Assembly (NCBI GenBank): GCA_018398765.1
Contig: JAHBMJ010002009.1
Span: 12,180-76,179 of the forward strand
Length of the DNA stretch: 64,000 nt
Source of the DNA: Chromera velia
Taxonomy: Eukaryota; Sar; Chromeraceae
Reading direction: 5' to 3'
In this document: piece after piece, positions 46,420-58,060 of the stretch
Numbering within the stretch: position 1 is the stretch's first letter
How the letters are laid out: every line of letters begins with the position of its first letter
The notes under the pieces: generated by a model
The model's database searches: none
The model's input: only the letters and a program-made list of their open reading frames with translations
Told to the model about the DNA's origin: nothing
Translations under genes and position numbers: made by a program

Positions 46420-49400
46420 TTTTGGTTTTTTACGTAGATGATGCGCAAATATACAAGAAAGATACGAGGCAAATTGAAGTATGTTGCATCAATCTTGACA
46501 GGATCGGATAGACGCAATATAAAGAGTCAAATGAAAAAACCGGAACAAACAAAAATGAGTCCATCTTGACCGTTAAAACAGAGTCTTCAACACTCTCGAT
46601 GCACAAAAGAAGGAATGGTGAGGAAACATAAGAACGTACACAAACACGTACACATATATTATCAAAGTAAGAGACCCAGGTGGCACAGCGAAGGCATACA
46701 CTCTGAACGGCATCTTCTCTGTTTTGATCTCTATCCCAACTGAAAAAAAAAGTGTCATCAGAGAGAGAGACGAAGTTATGAGCACAGAAAGTCATGACTG
46801 CGAATAATCCAAAAAGGAATAAATAAATATACGAATAGTGTAGATCCCTGTGTGCCCCAGTTTTCCCTTCTCAAAGATTTGCAGCCAGCCAGCAGCACCA
46901 TAGCCGCAGAAATCAGCCTGACAACACAAGCGTACAACGATCAGGAAATCGAGCTGACCAAGCAGGGATGAACAAGCTAAAGCGGGCATCGGCCCCACCA
47001 CTCCATTGGAGCACGCCCATTCTGAGGGGGGCACCCGCTTCCAATTACTAACTGCACGTACAGACAGAGAAAAACAAGGGGTGGGAAGAAGGGGATCAAA
47101 TACCTCGAGCAACGTACAAAAAGAAAACATACTCGAGATGGAAGGGAAGGAGGAACGAACAAACGAATCGGACTCTGATTCAGATGAAAACAAAAGAGCA
47201 TATCAAGTCGAAAAAGTCTCTGAAAAAGGGAATATAAAAGAAAAATTCAGTATCTGATCAAATACAAGGGATCGAAGAAAGGATACTGGACCAACGAGAA
47301 AGATGTGGCTTGCCCTGACAAATTTCTCCATCAACAAAAACTCAAAAGGAAAAACTGACTACAACTGACCTCCTAGCCTAATCAGGGAAGGAGACTGGAG
47401 AGAATAAAACAGTCCTCGATGCCTGCCCGAGTAAGAAAGAAACCCGATCTGCATATGGGTATGCATCAATGACGTAATTTTCCCTCAGTCTCTCTTCTCC
47501 TCCCTGAACAAACCGCCGATCTACCGCCCTTAACCGTTTAAAAGCAACAAACCAAAACAAAAAGGGAGCGATCAGAAGGAGCACCAAGCACAGAGATGTG
47601 GACACAGCTAAGGGAAGGGGAAAATTGAGGATAGACGGGAGAAATAAAGAGAAGAATACGTGATGGAGAGTGAGATCGAACTGACTGACCTTCCTGCCTG
47701 ACCTTTCTACTTAATCAAAGCAGTCAGAACAGACGGAAAGGAAAGAATGTGCCATCTCCCTCAAAGAGAACCATCACAGACAAGCAGACCAACTTATCTA
47801 GCTGAGGGAAGAGTAGAAATGGGGAAGAAAGTTGGAGGAAGGAAGGAAGAACAAATAGGCAGACTGAATGACTGACCTTCATCAAGCCATCGGCACAAAA
47901 CGGAAGCGCCTGCACCAAAAGGAGAGAGACCAGCCTCCAGACAGCAAAAACGGATACCAAAGGGTGCTAATGAGTCTCTGCACGCAAGCACAGGGAGAGA
48001 GAAAGGAGTTGGAGAGGTGGAGAAAGAGTGAATGAAGAGGAGACAGCAAATGCATATATGTGTGAGAAAGGTCAGACAGCCACAGTCCGACCTTGCTTCA
48101 ATCACTTTCTGTCTAGGAAACAGACAATCCAATAAGAAGATGAGAGAAAAAACAACACCAAGAGATCTGCAAGAGGGAGAAGAAAGCTGAAGAAAGAAAG
48201 TGGGAAGAAGAAGAATATGGGGAATGAATAGGGAATGAATAGGGAAAAAGTAAAAAAATTAATAATAAATAGTGCTGGAGATAGTGATAGTACGTGATAG
48301 TCTATGATTGTATATCTCTAAACACTTTTTTACACAGTTTAAAAGACTTTAGAAAAGTTTAAAATACTTTTTGAATACATAAAAATCATAAAAATTTATA
48401 TGATTTTTGGAGTCGGAATTTCCGTCAGAGTCGGGGTACCCCTGTTTTTTCTTAGGAGCTGACGGGTGTAATCAACTTACCTTCATGACTCGCGCTTCGA
48501 CTTACCTTCACGATTATCAATACAACTGGAGTCACACCCATACGTATACTTAGCAATATCCATAACACGGCACCCTGTAAGGGTTACCCTTTCTTTAAAC
48601 GAAGGGGAAAGACGGCACAAAAGGAGAAACAAGAAGAAAAGGGAGAAGAAACGTGTGAAGACGACTCAAGAGCTCAGAATGACCGACCTTCATGAGAATG
48701 GCCTCCCTCTCGTCTCTTCCCTCCGGTTGTAGGCACCCATACACCCCAGGCCTAAACGAGGCAAGGGGAGGCAGCCAAAATTCTTCTCCCGTCAACCTTT
48801 AAGTCTGCGTAGTTTACATATATGCAAATGTGCGCACCCTTCCTCATGATGTGTTTGGTGCACCTCTTTGCGAATATATTTAGAAGTGCGCAACCCTTTC
48901 TCATAATGTGTTTGGCGCGCTTCTGTTTTTCGTTTATGCTTCCGTGTGCACCCTTCCTCATGATGTGTTTGAGCGCACGAGTTTGTCTTTTTACTTCAAT
49001 GATCAAAACACGCACGCTTTCTCATGATGTGTTTGAAGCGCGTCCTTCTATTTTTCTTCCTTTATACCAAGTGACCTCGGAGACTCATGACGATCAGGAT
49101 CAAAAAGAAAGGAGTAAAAAATCTGTCAAGAAAAGCTTCGTGAAGAACAGAGGATGACCGACTTGCTTAAAAAGAGAAAAAAAAGAAGAAAAAAAAAAAT
49201 AAAAGGCCGCACGACGCCTGGGTCTGAACTCGTGCTAACCAGAGAAGCCTGCAAAACAAATGGAAGAAAGATCGACCTAAAGAAAGTCAAGAACAACGAT
49301 GAAGTGCTGCTAAACAAGGAAAAGGAAGGCTAAAAAGGGAATCTCAAGTCAAGGCTTAAGAAGAAAAGGGATTGAAGAGAAGGAGACGATAGAAGAGAAA

Positions 49401-51280
49401 AGAGCGAAGGACGACATACAGTAGATAAGGGAAGGAAAGCATAGACTGACTGGAGGATAGCGAACTCAAAGGCGCCACCATCAGAAAACTGCGAAAAAAG
49501 CGGAAAAGAAATGAAAAACAAGAAGTGAAAAAGAAAAAAAAACGTCTCAGAAGGTATGCGGTGCTTCGTAAGTGCGATCATACCGGTGCGGTTTTTGTTC
49601 GGACCATATGATCCCGTTCAAGGGAGGAGGAGAAAGTTACCCCCACGCGGTGAAAAGAAAACATAGACAACCTCGTTGTGAGATCTTCCCGTGACGAGCG
49701 GCCGAAAAAAGAGAAGGGGATACACAAGCAAGGTCTCACAGGCTGTATTGGACAATACCACGCGCATGCAGGAGAACCGAATGACCGTCAAAGAATTTCC
49801 GGTCGCATGGTCTTCCCCCGCTCTGCAAGTAGATCCGAAGCAAGACTCTGAGCGATGCCCTGCGACGATAGAAAGGCAGGAGGAGAAAACTTTGAAAGGA
49901 GGAATGTGCGAAACCAGGGATGAGTGATGGATAGAGTGAACAAGCAAGTAGAATGCTCTCTCCGGCTATTCAGACCACCATGATTGAAGTTTGAAACGCG
50001 CAGTAGTACCATAAAACTGAACGAGGTTGTCTGCAAGCAGTGCGACGAGATGGCTACTTACAGAGTCGGACGCGTGCTCGGATCGGCTGACTTAGAGGAT
50101 TAGATAGCATCTGAGACGAGATATCAAAATACTAAAAGAAAAGAAGAAACAAAGAGAAACACCGTGGGAAAAGACAGTAAGCATGGTACCGGTCACTTAC
50201 AATGGGAGGGTCATCAGTCTGTAAGGACGCTTGCACTGCAGGGACGCCTGCAGGGACAGATGAGTGGGGACGCCCATAAAAGAACCCCCCAGAGGAAACT
50301 GACCATGGCATTCACTAGGTGTTCCATAAATTTAAAAGAAGAAGCTTTTAGCAAGGAAAGGACCCAACCCTGAAAGAAATATAATACAGATGGAAGAGTT
50401 GAGATGAAGAGAAGCACAATCCAGTACGAGGAAGCAGCAAGCACAGTCAAGGAGAAGACGGAGGTGGCTAACACGAGTCAAGTTGACCAGTTATAGGGGA
50501 AAAAATGAATGGGAGACAGTTTGAGAACTACTCTTAACTGACAAGGAAGGTAACAGTACGAAGGGAGCGACACCCTTGAACACTGCAAGACGAAAGAAGT
50601 AACAGAAGAAAAGGAGACGGCTCAGCAACATCAACCGTCTGAACCACCACAAAACAGAAAAGAAGCGAAGCAAAAAGACTTGGAGGCAACGGAATACAGA
50701 AGAGTCTTTCATATAGATACATAAAAGACGTCAGGTGCGCACGCGCGGCAGATGCGCGCAGCACATAGCAGAAATATTGAAAGACTAAACATATCGCGGG
50801 TAGAAGAACAGGAAAAGACTTCAAAATGCACATAAAGAATTCGAAACAACTCACCTCACTCAGTTCCATTCCATGAAGCATGTAAAAGCTCTCCAAAAAG
50901 GGATTGGGCGGAAAAGGCCCCCTGGCAACACTTGAGATCAAAATAGTCGATCCCAGGTCTCGTCTGGACTAGCTGGAGCCCTTGGCTGCGTCGCCCCTAC
51001 CCTCACATAGTCCTTGGGAGAGCCGATGCGCGCTTCACCAGGCACAAAAGAAGAACCACATTCACAAACACCAGAGAGACTACACAGCAGCCACAAAAAT
51101 ATATACAAACAATGTCCTCCTGCCAAACTTACTTGGATCCGAAAAGAAGATCGAAATCTTGAAGGAGACGGTAAGTTGCAAATCAGTGATTTTCCCCTAG
51201 CTTCACGTTTTTATCTGGCGCGATGGTCGCTCAGACTGCCCAGCTGAGGCCTCAGTGATTTAGGCGTGGAACCCCAAACT
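46420..51280 (-). other. Interior of the LTR element: antisense splice-donor-like sites, no identified gene
   Basis: The minus strand shows several strong donor-like sites: GTGAGT near 50855, GTAAGT near 50193, 50055 and 51130, and GTCAGT near 47877 and 47685. GTCGGT lies near 48687. They are of the same kinds as those of the host genes. Short exon-like openings lie beside some, for example ALPFCADGLMK before the donor at 47877. No consistent exon chain or family could be built. This may be captured host gene sequence in antisense or chance. Confidence 0.3.
48825..49040. repeat. ~60 bp imperfect repeat, four units
   Basis: CCTCATGATGTGTTTG(G/A)-type cores are spaced 57-64 bp apart at about 48841, 48898, 48956 and 49020. 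Each is preceded by a GTGCGCACCC-like segment. Open frames over this region are by-products. Confidence 0.75.
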
Positions 51281-51282
51281 TT

Positions 51283-51291
51283 GAAAGGGGG
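51283..51291 (+). other. Polypurine tract
   Basis: GAAAGGGGG immediately upstream of the 3' LTR. Confidence 0.5.
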
Positions 51292-51295
51292 CATG

Positions 51296-51938
51296 TGTTA
51301 TGTAGTAGTGGAACCCCAAACTTTGAAAAAGGAAAATACTTAGACCCTAAGTACTAAAAGGTCTAGACTTAGAATAATACACGACCGAACAATATAAAAA
51401 TACCCAATCAACCCATATAAAGCTCTAGTATGAGCTAGTATGGAATTCATACAGTGAGCAAGGCCGAGCTAAAGTCTTTCAGCAAGGCTGAGCTAAAGTC
51501 TTTCAAGTCATACTAAGATCAAGCCTTTTGACCTTAACCAAATAAAAGTCCTTCGAGTCATGCCGAGATAAAATTATGCTGAGCCAAGGCCAAACCAGCC
51601 AGCCGCGGCCTGTATCACACCAAAGTTGGACTGTCGCATACGCAAACGACTTTCTGGAAGACTTAAAAGCAACACAAAGTCTTTCAATCAACAAATCAAG
51701 ATCAAGAAATCCAAGCAACACTTCTGGCAAGATCATGCAGATCGACAGTTCTGCACTTTTCAGAAAACAATTCCCTTTAAGAAAATCGACCTGCAAACAG
51801 TACTGAACACAGCACTCAACGTTAGACTCTTATGCTATACGGGGCTTACGTCCTATCTCTACCTAGGACTAGGTCCCTTAGAGATCCTTATAGATTCTGG
51901 CTGCCTTCTGACGAATAGGGTCGGAGCAGTATAGAACA
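51296..51938 (+). repeat. 3' LTR
   Basis: Begins TGTTATGTAGTAGTGG and ends AGTATAGAACA. It is the same length as the 5' LTR. The 20 bp GTGGAACCCCAAACTTTGAA inside its start also occurs just upstream at 51266, outside the LTR. Confidence 0.85.
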
Positions 51939-52930
51939 TCATATGCATATACGTATATAATCCCTGTTGCATACTATTGCATACCAAGTGAATGCGTAAC
52001 ATAAAATAGACATTGAAAAGTCTAAAAGCAGGTGAGGCCCGGGTACTTAATTTTTATTTTTAGTGTATTGAGTTCCTAAGATTGAATGAGATTCGGGGGG
52101 TTTTTCATAATGTTAGCTGACAGAGGTGCTGCGACCGCGGCCCAGGGGCCGGGGTACGCAGATCGGATGACCCGGCGGGCCGCGGTCTCTTAGAGCTTTC
52201 CAGGGCTAAAATTGAAGTCAGTGTGACATCCATGCAGATCAACAGATATTTTGGCCCAAAGATGGCACTTTTCTATATAAAATGGGTTAAAATGGCGGTA
52301 CTGAGTTTTGAAAGTTTAATAATATGTTCCAGTAGTGCTGCCCTATAAAAGATGAAACAAAAGTCGTTTTTCATTGTCACATATATACATAGAGGATTGG
52401 TACTCGCTTGGGTAGGGAAGAGTTTGACTGTGACTGACTGACCTTCAAGGCAGTCATATATGTATTTGCTCAAGCCATCGGTGGCTCTATCTGCACGTTT
52501 GTTGATGTATTCTTTCTCTTCTTCCCCCCGTTGCTGCGTTGAGGAAAGAGATAGACTTCCACAGTCTCCGAAGAGTGAGTAGCTGTCTGCTCTGAAAACT
52601 CCGTCAGTTTGAAATCCATGCACTCTGTGTATATATATGTGCAAGGCTTTCGATCAGCACTATAAACACTCCCTTCCCCCTTGTATGCTTGCGACGCCAT
52701 TTCAACACAGCCATGCATATGATACCATAGTGACATTCTGCCTGCACTGTCTTCTATCAACTGCTGCAGGTGACTGAATGTTCTCCAATGCAACCCGAAA
52801 ACTATTCCACACCAATTTAATCTTCTGAAGATTCTTTAGCTTGCCTGGGGAGTCCAGCTGTTCAGTCATAAACCTCTTGTTTCTGTGATTGTACTGCATG
52901 ATGAATCGTCTTCTCCTGTTTGGCAAGTAT
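51939..52930. other. Spacer between the LTR element and the satellite
   Basis: Contains the GC hairpin at 52133-52187. On the minus strand at about 52460-52930 there are open stretches with protein-like wording (QLIEDSAGRMSLWYHMHGC; MQYNHRNKRFMTEQLDSPGK) and a donor-like GTCAGTCAG near 52443. They lie in different frames and no gene model is supported. They could be exons of a minus-strand gene whose upstream part is replaced by satellite. Confidence 0.35.
52133..52187. repeat. 11 bp perfect GC inverted repeat with 33 nt loop
   Basis: GACCGCGGCCC (52133-52143) and GGGCCGCGGTC (52177-52187) stand out in AT-rich DNA. An alternative inner pairing GCCGGG/CCCGGC exists. Role unknown. Confidence 0.7.
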
Positions 52931-55900
52931 TTTCTCTCTCTGTGTGGTGTTTTTTGTTTCACCCGAAGCATCAGATGCACTCGGAGGATCCGTTCTCTCT
53001 GTGTGTAGTGTTTTTTATTTCACCCAAAGCGTCAGATGCCCTCGTAGGATCCGTTCTCTCTATATGATGTGTTTTTTGTTTCACCTGAAGCGTCAAACGG
53101 AATCACAGGATCCGTTCTCTCTGTGTGTGGTGTTTTTTGTTTCACCCAAAGCATCAAATGGTATTGCAGGATCCGTTCTCAGAAAGTCTCTGCATGTGGT
53201 GTTATTTGTTTCACCCAAAGTGTCAGATGGTTTTGCAGAATCCGTTTTCTCTGTGTGTTATGTTTTTTGTTTCACCTGAAACGTCAGATGTTTTCACAGG
53301 ATCCGTTCTCTCTGTGTGTGGTGTTTTTTATTTCACTCAAAGCATCAAATGCACTTGCAGGATCCGCTCTCTCTGTATGTGGTGTTTTTTGTTTCACTTG
53401 AAGCGTCAGATGCACTCTTACGATCCGTTCTCTCTGTGTATTGTGTTTTTTGTTTCACTCGAAGCGTCAAATGGTTTCGCAGGATCCGTTCTTTCTGACA
53501 GTATGTGTTGTGTTTTTTGTTTCACCCAAAGCATCAGATACACTCGCAGGATCCGTTGTCTCTGTGGGTTGTGTTTTTTCTTTCATTCGAAGTGTTACAT
53601 GCACTCGCAGCATCCTCTCTCTCTGTGTGTTATGTTTTTTGTTTCGCCCGAAGTGTCAGATAGAATCGTAGGATCCATTCTCTCTGTGTCTGGTGTTTTT
53701 TGTTTCACTCGAAGCGTCAGATGGTGTCGTAAGATCCGTTCTCTCTGTGTGTGGTGTTGTTTGTTTCACTTGAAGTTTCAGATGGTGTTGCAGGATCCAT
53801 TCTCTCTGTGTGTTGTGATTTTTGTTTCACTTGAAGTGTCTGATGTACTCGTAGGATCCGTTCTCTCTGTATGTTGTGTTTTTTGTTTCACTTGAAGCAT
53901 CAGATGCACTCGCAGGATCCGTTCTCTCTGTGTGTGGTGTGTTTTGTTTCACTTGAAGCATCAGATAGACTCGCAGAATCCGTTCTCTCTGTGTATTATG
54001 TCTTTTGTTTCACCCGAAGTGTCAAATGCCCTCGCAGGATCCGTTCTCTCTGTGTGTTGTGTTTTTTCTTTAATTTGAAGCATCAAATGCACTCGTAGGA
54101 TCCGTTCTCTCTGTGTATGGTGTTTTTTGTTTCACCCGAAACGTTACATGCACTCCCAGGATCCGTTCTCTCTGTGTGTGATGTTTTTTGTTTCACTCGA
54201 AGCGTCAGATGGTTTCGCAGGATCCGTTCTCTCTACGTGTGATGTTTTTTGTTTCACTTGAAGCATCAGATGCACTCGCAGGATCCGTTTTCTCTGTGTG
54301 TGGTGTTTTTTGTTTCACTTGAAGCATCAGATGCACTTGCAGGATCCGTTCTCTCTGTGTGTTGTGTTTTTTATTTCACTCGAAGCGTCAAATACACTCG
54401 CAGGATCCGTTCTCTCTGTGTATGGTGTATTTTGTTTCACTCGAAGCGTCAGATGCACTCGCAGAATCCGTTTTCTCTGTGTGTTACAGGATCCGTTCTC
54501 TCTGTGTATTATATCTTTTATTTCACCCAAAGTGTCAAATGCCCTCGCAGGATCCGTTCTCTCTGTATGTTATGTTTTTTGTTTCACCTGAAGCTTCAGA
54601 TGTACTCACAGGATCCGTTGTCAGACTCTCTGTGTGTTGTGTCTTTTATTTCATCCAAAGCATCAGATACACTCGCAGGATCCGTTCTCTCTGTGTGTTG
54701 TGTTTTTTGTTTCACCCAAAGCGTCAGATGCACTCGCAGGATCCGTTCTCTCTGTGTATTGTGTTTTTTATTTCACCCGAAGCGTCAGATACACTCACAA
54801 GATCCGTTCTCTCTGTGTGTGGTGTTTTGTATTTCACCTAAAGCATTAGATGCACTCGCAGGATCTGTTCTCTCTGTATGCGGTGTTTTTTGTTTCACCC
54901 GAAGCGTTAGATGCACTCACAGAATCCGTTCTCTCTGTGTATGGTGTTTTTTGTTTCAATCGAAGCGTCAAATGCACTCGCAAGATCCGTTCTCTCTGTG
55001 TATGGTGTTTTTTGTTTCACCTAAAGCGTCAAATGGATTCGCAGGATCCGTTCTCTCTGTGTGTGGTGTTTTTTGTTTTATCCGAAGCATCAGATGCACT
55101 CGCAGGATCCATTCTCTCTGTGTGCGGTGTTTTGTGTTTTTTGTTTTACCCGAACTATCAGATGCACTTAGAGGATCCGTTCTCTTTGTGTGTTATGTTT
55201 TTATTCTCACTCAAAGCGTCAGATGCACTCGCAGGATCCGTTCTCTGTGTGTATTGTGTCTTTTGTTTCACCCGAAGCGTCAGATGCACTCGCAGGATCC
55301 CTTTTCTCTGTGTGTTATGTTTTTTGTTTCACCCGAAGCGTCAGATACACTCGCAGGATCCGTTCTCTCTGTGTGTTGTGTTTTTTGTTTCACTCGAAGC
55401 GTCAGATGCACTCGCAAGATCCATTCTCTCTATGTGTGGTGTTTTTTTTTTTACTCAAAGCATCAGATGTACTCGCAAGATCCGTTCTCTCTGTATGTAG
55501 TGTTTTTTGTTTCACCAAAACGTCAAATGCACTCGCAAGATCCGTTCTCTCTGTGTGTTATGTTTTTTGTTTCACCTGAAGCATCAGATAGACTCGCAGG
55601 ATCCGTTCTCTCTGTGTGTACAGTCTTTTCTGTTTCACTTGAAGCGTTAAATGGACTCGTAGGATCCATTTTCTCTGTGTATTATATCTTTTGTTTCACC
55701 CAAAGTGTCAAATGCCCTCGCAGGATCCGTTCTCTCTGCGTGTGGTGTTTTTTATTTCACTTAAAGCGTCAGATGCACTCTTACGATCCGTTCTCTCTGT
55801 GTGTTATGTTTTTTGTTTCACTCAAAGCGTTAGATGGAATTGCAGGACCCATTCTCTCTGTGTGTGGTGTTTTTTGTTTCACTCGAAGCATCAAATGGTG

Positions 55901-56929
55901 TCGCAGGATCCGTTCTCTCTGCGTGTGGTGTGTTTTGTTTTACCCAAAGCGTCAGATGCACTCGCAGGATCCATTTTCTCTGTGTGTTATATTTTTTGTT
56001 TCACTTGAAGCATCAGATGCACTTGCAGGACCCGTTCTCTCTGTATGTTGTGTTTTTTATTTCACTCGAAGCGTCAGATACACTCGCAAGATCCGTTCTC
56101 TCCGTTTCACCCGAAGCGTCAGATGCACTCGCAGGATCCGTTCTCTCTGTGTATTGTATTTTTTGTTTCTTCCGAAGCGTCAGACTGTTTCGCAGGATCC
56201 GTTCTCTCTGTGTGTTGTGTTTTTATGTTTCACCCAAACCGTCAGATGACTTCGCAGGATCCCTTCTCTCTGTGTATTGTGTTTTTTGTTTCACCCGAAG
56301 CGTTAGATGAACTCGCAGGATCCGTTCTCTCTGTGTATTGTGTCTTTTGTTTCATCTAAAGCGTCAAATGCATTCGCAGGATCCGTTCTCTCTGTGTATT
56401 GTGTCTTTTGTTTCACCCAAAGCGTCAGATAGACTCGCAGGATCCGTTCTCTCTATGTATTGTGTCTTTTGTTTCACCCAAAGCGTCAGATGTACTCGCA
56501 GGATCCGTTCTCTCTGTGGGTTGTGTTTTTTGTTTCACCCGAAGCGTCAGATGCACTCGCAGGATCCCTTCTCTCTGTGTGTTATGTTTTTTTATTCACC
56601 CGCAGCGTCAGATGCACTTGGAGGATCCGTTAATTCTCTGTGTGTGTGATGCTTTTTGTTTCACCTGAAGTGTCAAATGCACTTGCAGGATCCGTTCTCT
56701 CTGTGTGTGGTGTTTTTTATTTCACCCGAAGCGTCAGATGCACTCGCAGGATCCGTTCTCTCTGTGTGTTATGTTTTTTGTTTCACCTGAAGCGTTAGAT
56801 GCCCTCGCAGGATCCGTTCTCTCTGTGTGTTATGTTTTTTATTTCACCTGAAGCGTCAGATGCACTCGCAGGATCCGTTCTCTCTGTGTGTTGTGTTTTT
56901 TGTTTCAGCCAAAGCGTCAGGTAAACTCA

Positions 56930-58060
56930 CAGAATCCGTTCTCTATATATCGTGTTCTCTCTGTATATGGTGTTTTTTTTTTTACCTGAAGTGTCAAATG
57001 CACTCGCAGGATCTGTTCTCTCAGTGTATTGTATTTTTTGTTTCACTCGAAGCATCAGATACACTCACAGGATCCCTTCCCTATATATCGCTGTCTCTGT
57101 ATGTGGTGTTTTTTGTTTCATCTGAAGCGTCAGATGCACTCGCAGGATCCGTTCTCTCCGTATGTTATATTTTTTGTTTCACTCGAAGCGTCAGATAGTT
57201 TCGCAGGATCCGTTCTCTCTGTATGTTGTGTTTTTTATTTCACTCAAAGCCGCTGGCTGCGTCAAATACACTCACAAGATCCGTTCTTTCTGTGTGTGGT
57301 GTGTTTTGTTTCACCCAAAGCGTCAGATGTACTCGCAGGATTCGTTCTCTCTGTGTACTGTGTCTTTTGTTTCACTCGAAGCGTTAGATGCACTCAGCGG
57401 ATCCGTTCTCTCTGTGTGTTATGTTTTTTGTTTCACCCGAAGCGTTACATGCACTCGCAGGATCCGTTTTCCTTGACAGTGACACTGTGTGTTATGTTTT
57501 TTGTTTTACCCGAAGCATCAGATGCACTCGCAGAATCCGTTCTCTCTGTGTATGTGTTGTGTTTTTGTTTCACCCGAAGTGTCAGATGCACTCGCAGGGT
57601 CTGTTTTCTCTGTGTATTGTGTCTTTTGTTTCATCCGAAGCGTCAGGTCTAGCGTCAAATGCTGGTGTTGTGTTTTTTGTTTCAGCTGAAGCATCAGATG
57701 CACTTGCAGGATCCTTTTTCTCTATGTGTAGGGTTTTTTGTTTCACTCAAAGCGTCAGATGCCCTCGCAGAATCCGTTCTCTCTATGTATTGTGTTTTTT
57801 ATTTCACCTCAAGCGTCAGATGGTTTTGCAGGATCCATTCTTTCTGAGTGTTGTGTTTTGTGTTTCAACGGAACCGTCAGATGCACTCGCAGAATCCGTT
57901 CTCTCTGTGTGCTACAGTGTTATGTTTTTTATTTCACCCGAAGTGTTAGATGGTTTCGCAGGATCCGTTCTCTCTGCGTGTGGTATTGTTTGTTTCACTT
58001 GAAGCATCACATGCACTCGCACGATCCGTTCTCTCTGTATGTGGTGTTTTGTTTCACCTA
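56930..58060 (+). repeat. Higher-order satellite block, copy 1
   Basis: A run of rare variants recurs in the same order at about 61070-62420: CTATATATCG, GAAGCCGCTGGCTGCG, TTTTCCTTGACAGTGACACTG, GTCTAGCGTCA, AACGGAACCGTCAG and GTGTGCTACAGTG. The shared run shows block duplication about 4.27-4.34 kb apart. Confidence 0.85.

Larger units (their letters stand above)
44986..51938 (+). mobile_element. Non-autonomous LTR element (LARD-like) with two full LTRs
   Basis: Two direct repeats of 643 bp (44986-45628 and 51296-51938) bound a 5.67 kb interior. A TGGTGACGC primer-binding-like site follows the left LTR after two bases (45631), and a GAAAGGGGG purine tract (51283-51291) precedes the right LTR. 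I recognise no gag, protease, integrase or reverse transcriptase inside. That fits a large retrotransposon derivative moved by another element's enzymes. The LTRs differ at about 26 positions by eye (about 96% identical), so it is a middle-aged fossil. Five-base target duplications are not evident. Confidence 0.8.

Noticed and set aside
49126-51126. Numerous hydrophobic minus-strand frames inside the LTR element
   Set aside because: Pyrimidine-rich strand composition gives Phe/Leu/Ser-rich translations without recognisable domains or a continuous exon chain.
54249-56249. 666-codon open frame on the plus strand
   Set aside because: It lies wholly in the 61 bp satellite. The frame is open because the unit consensus has few stops, and the translation is the three-frame concatenation of one unit.
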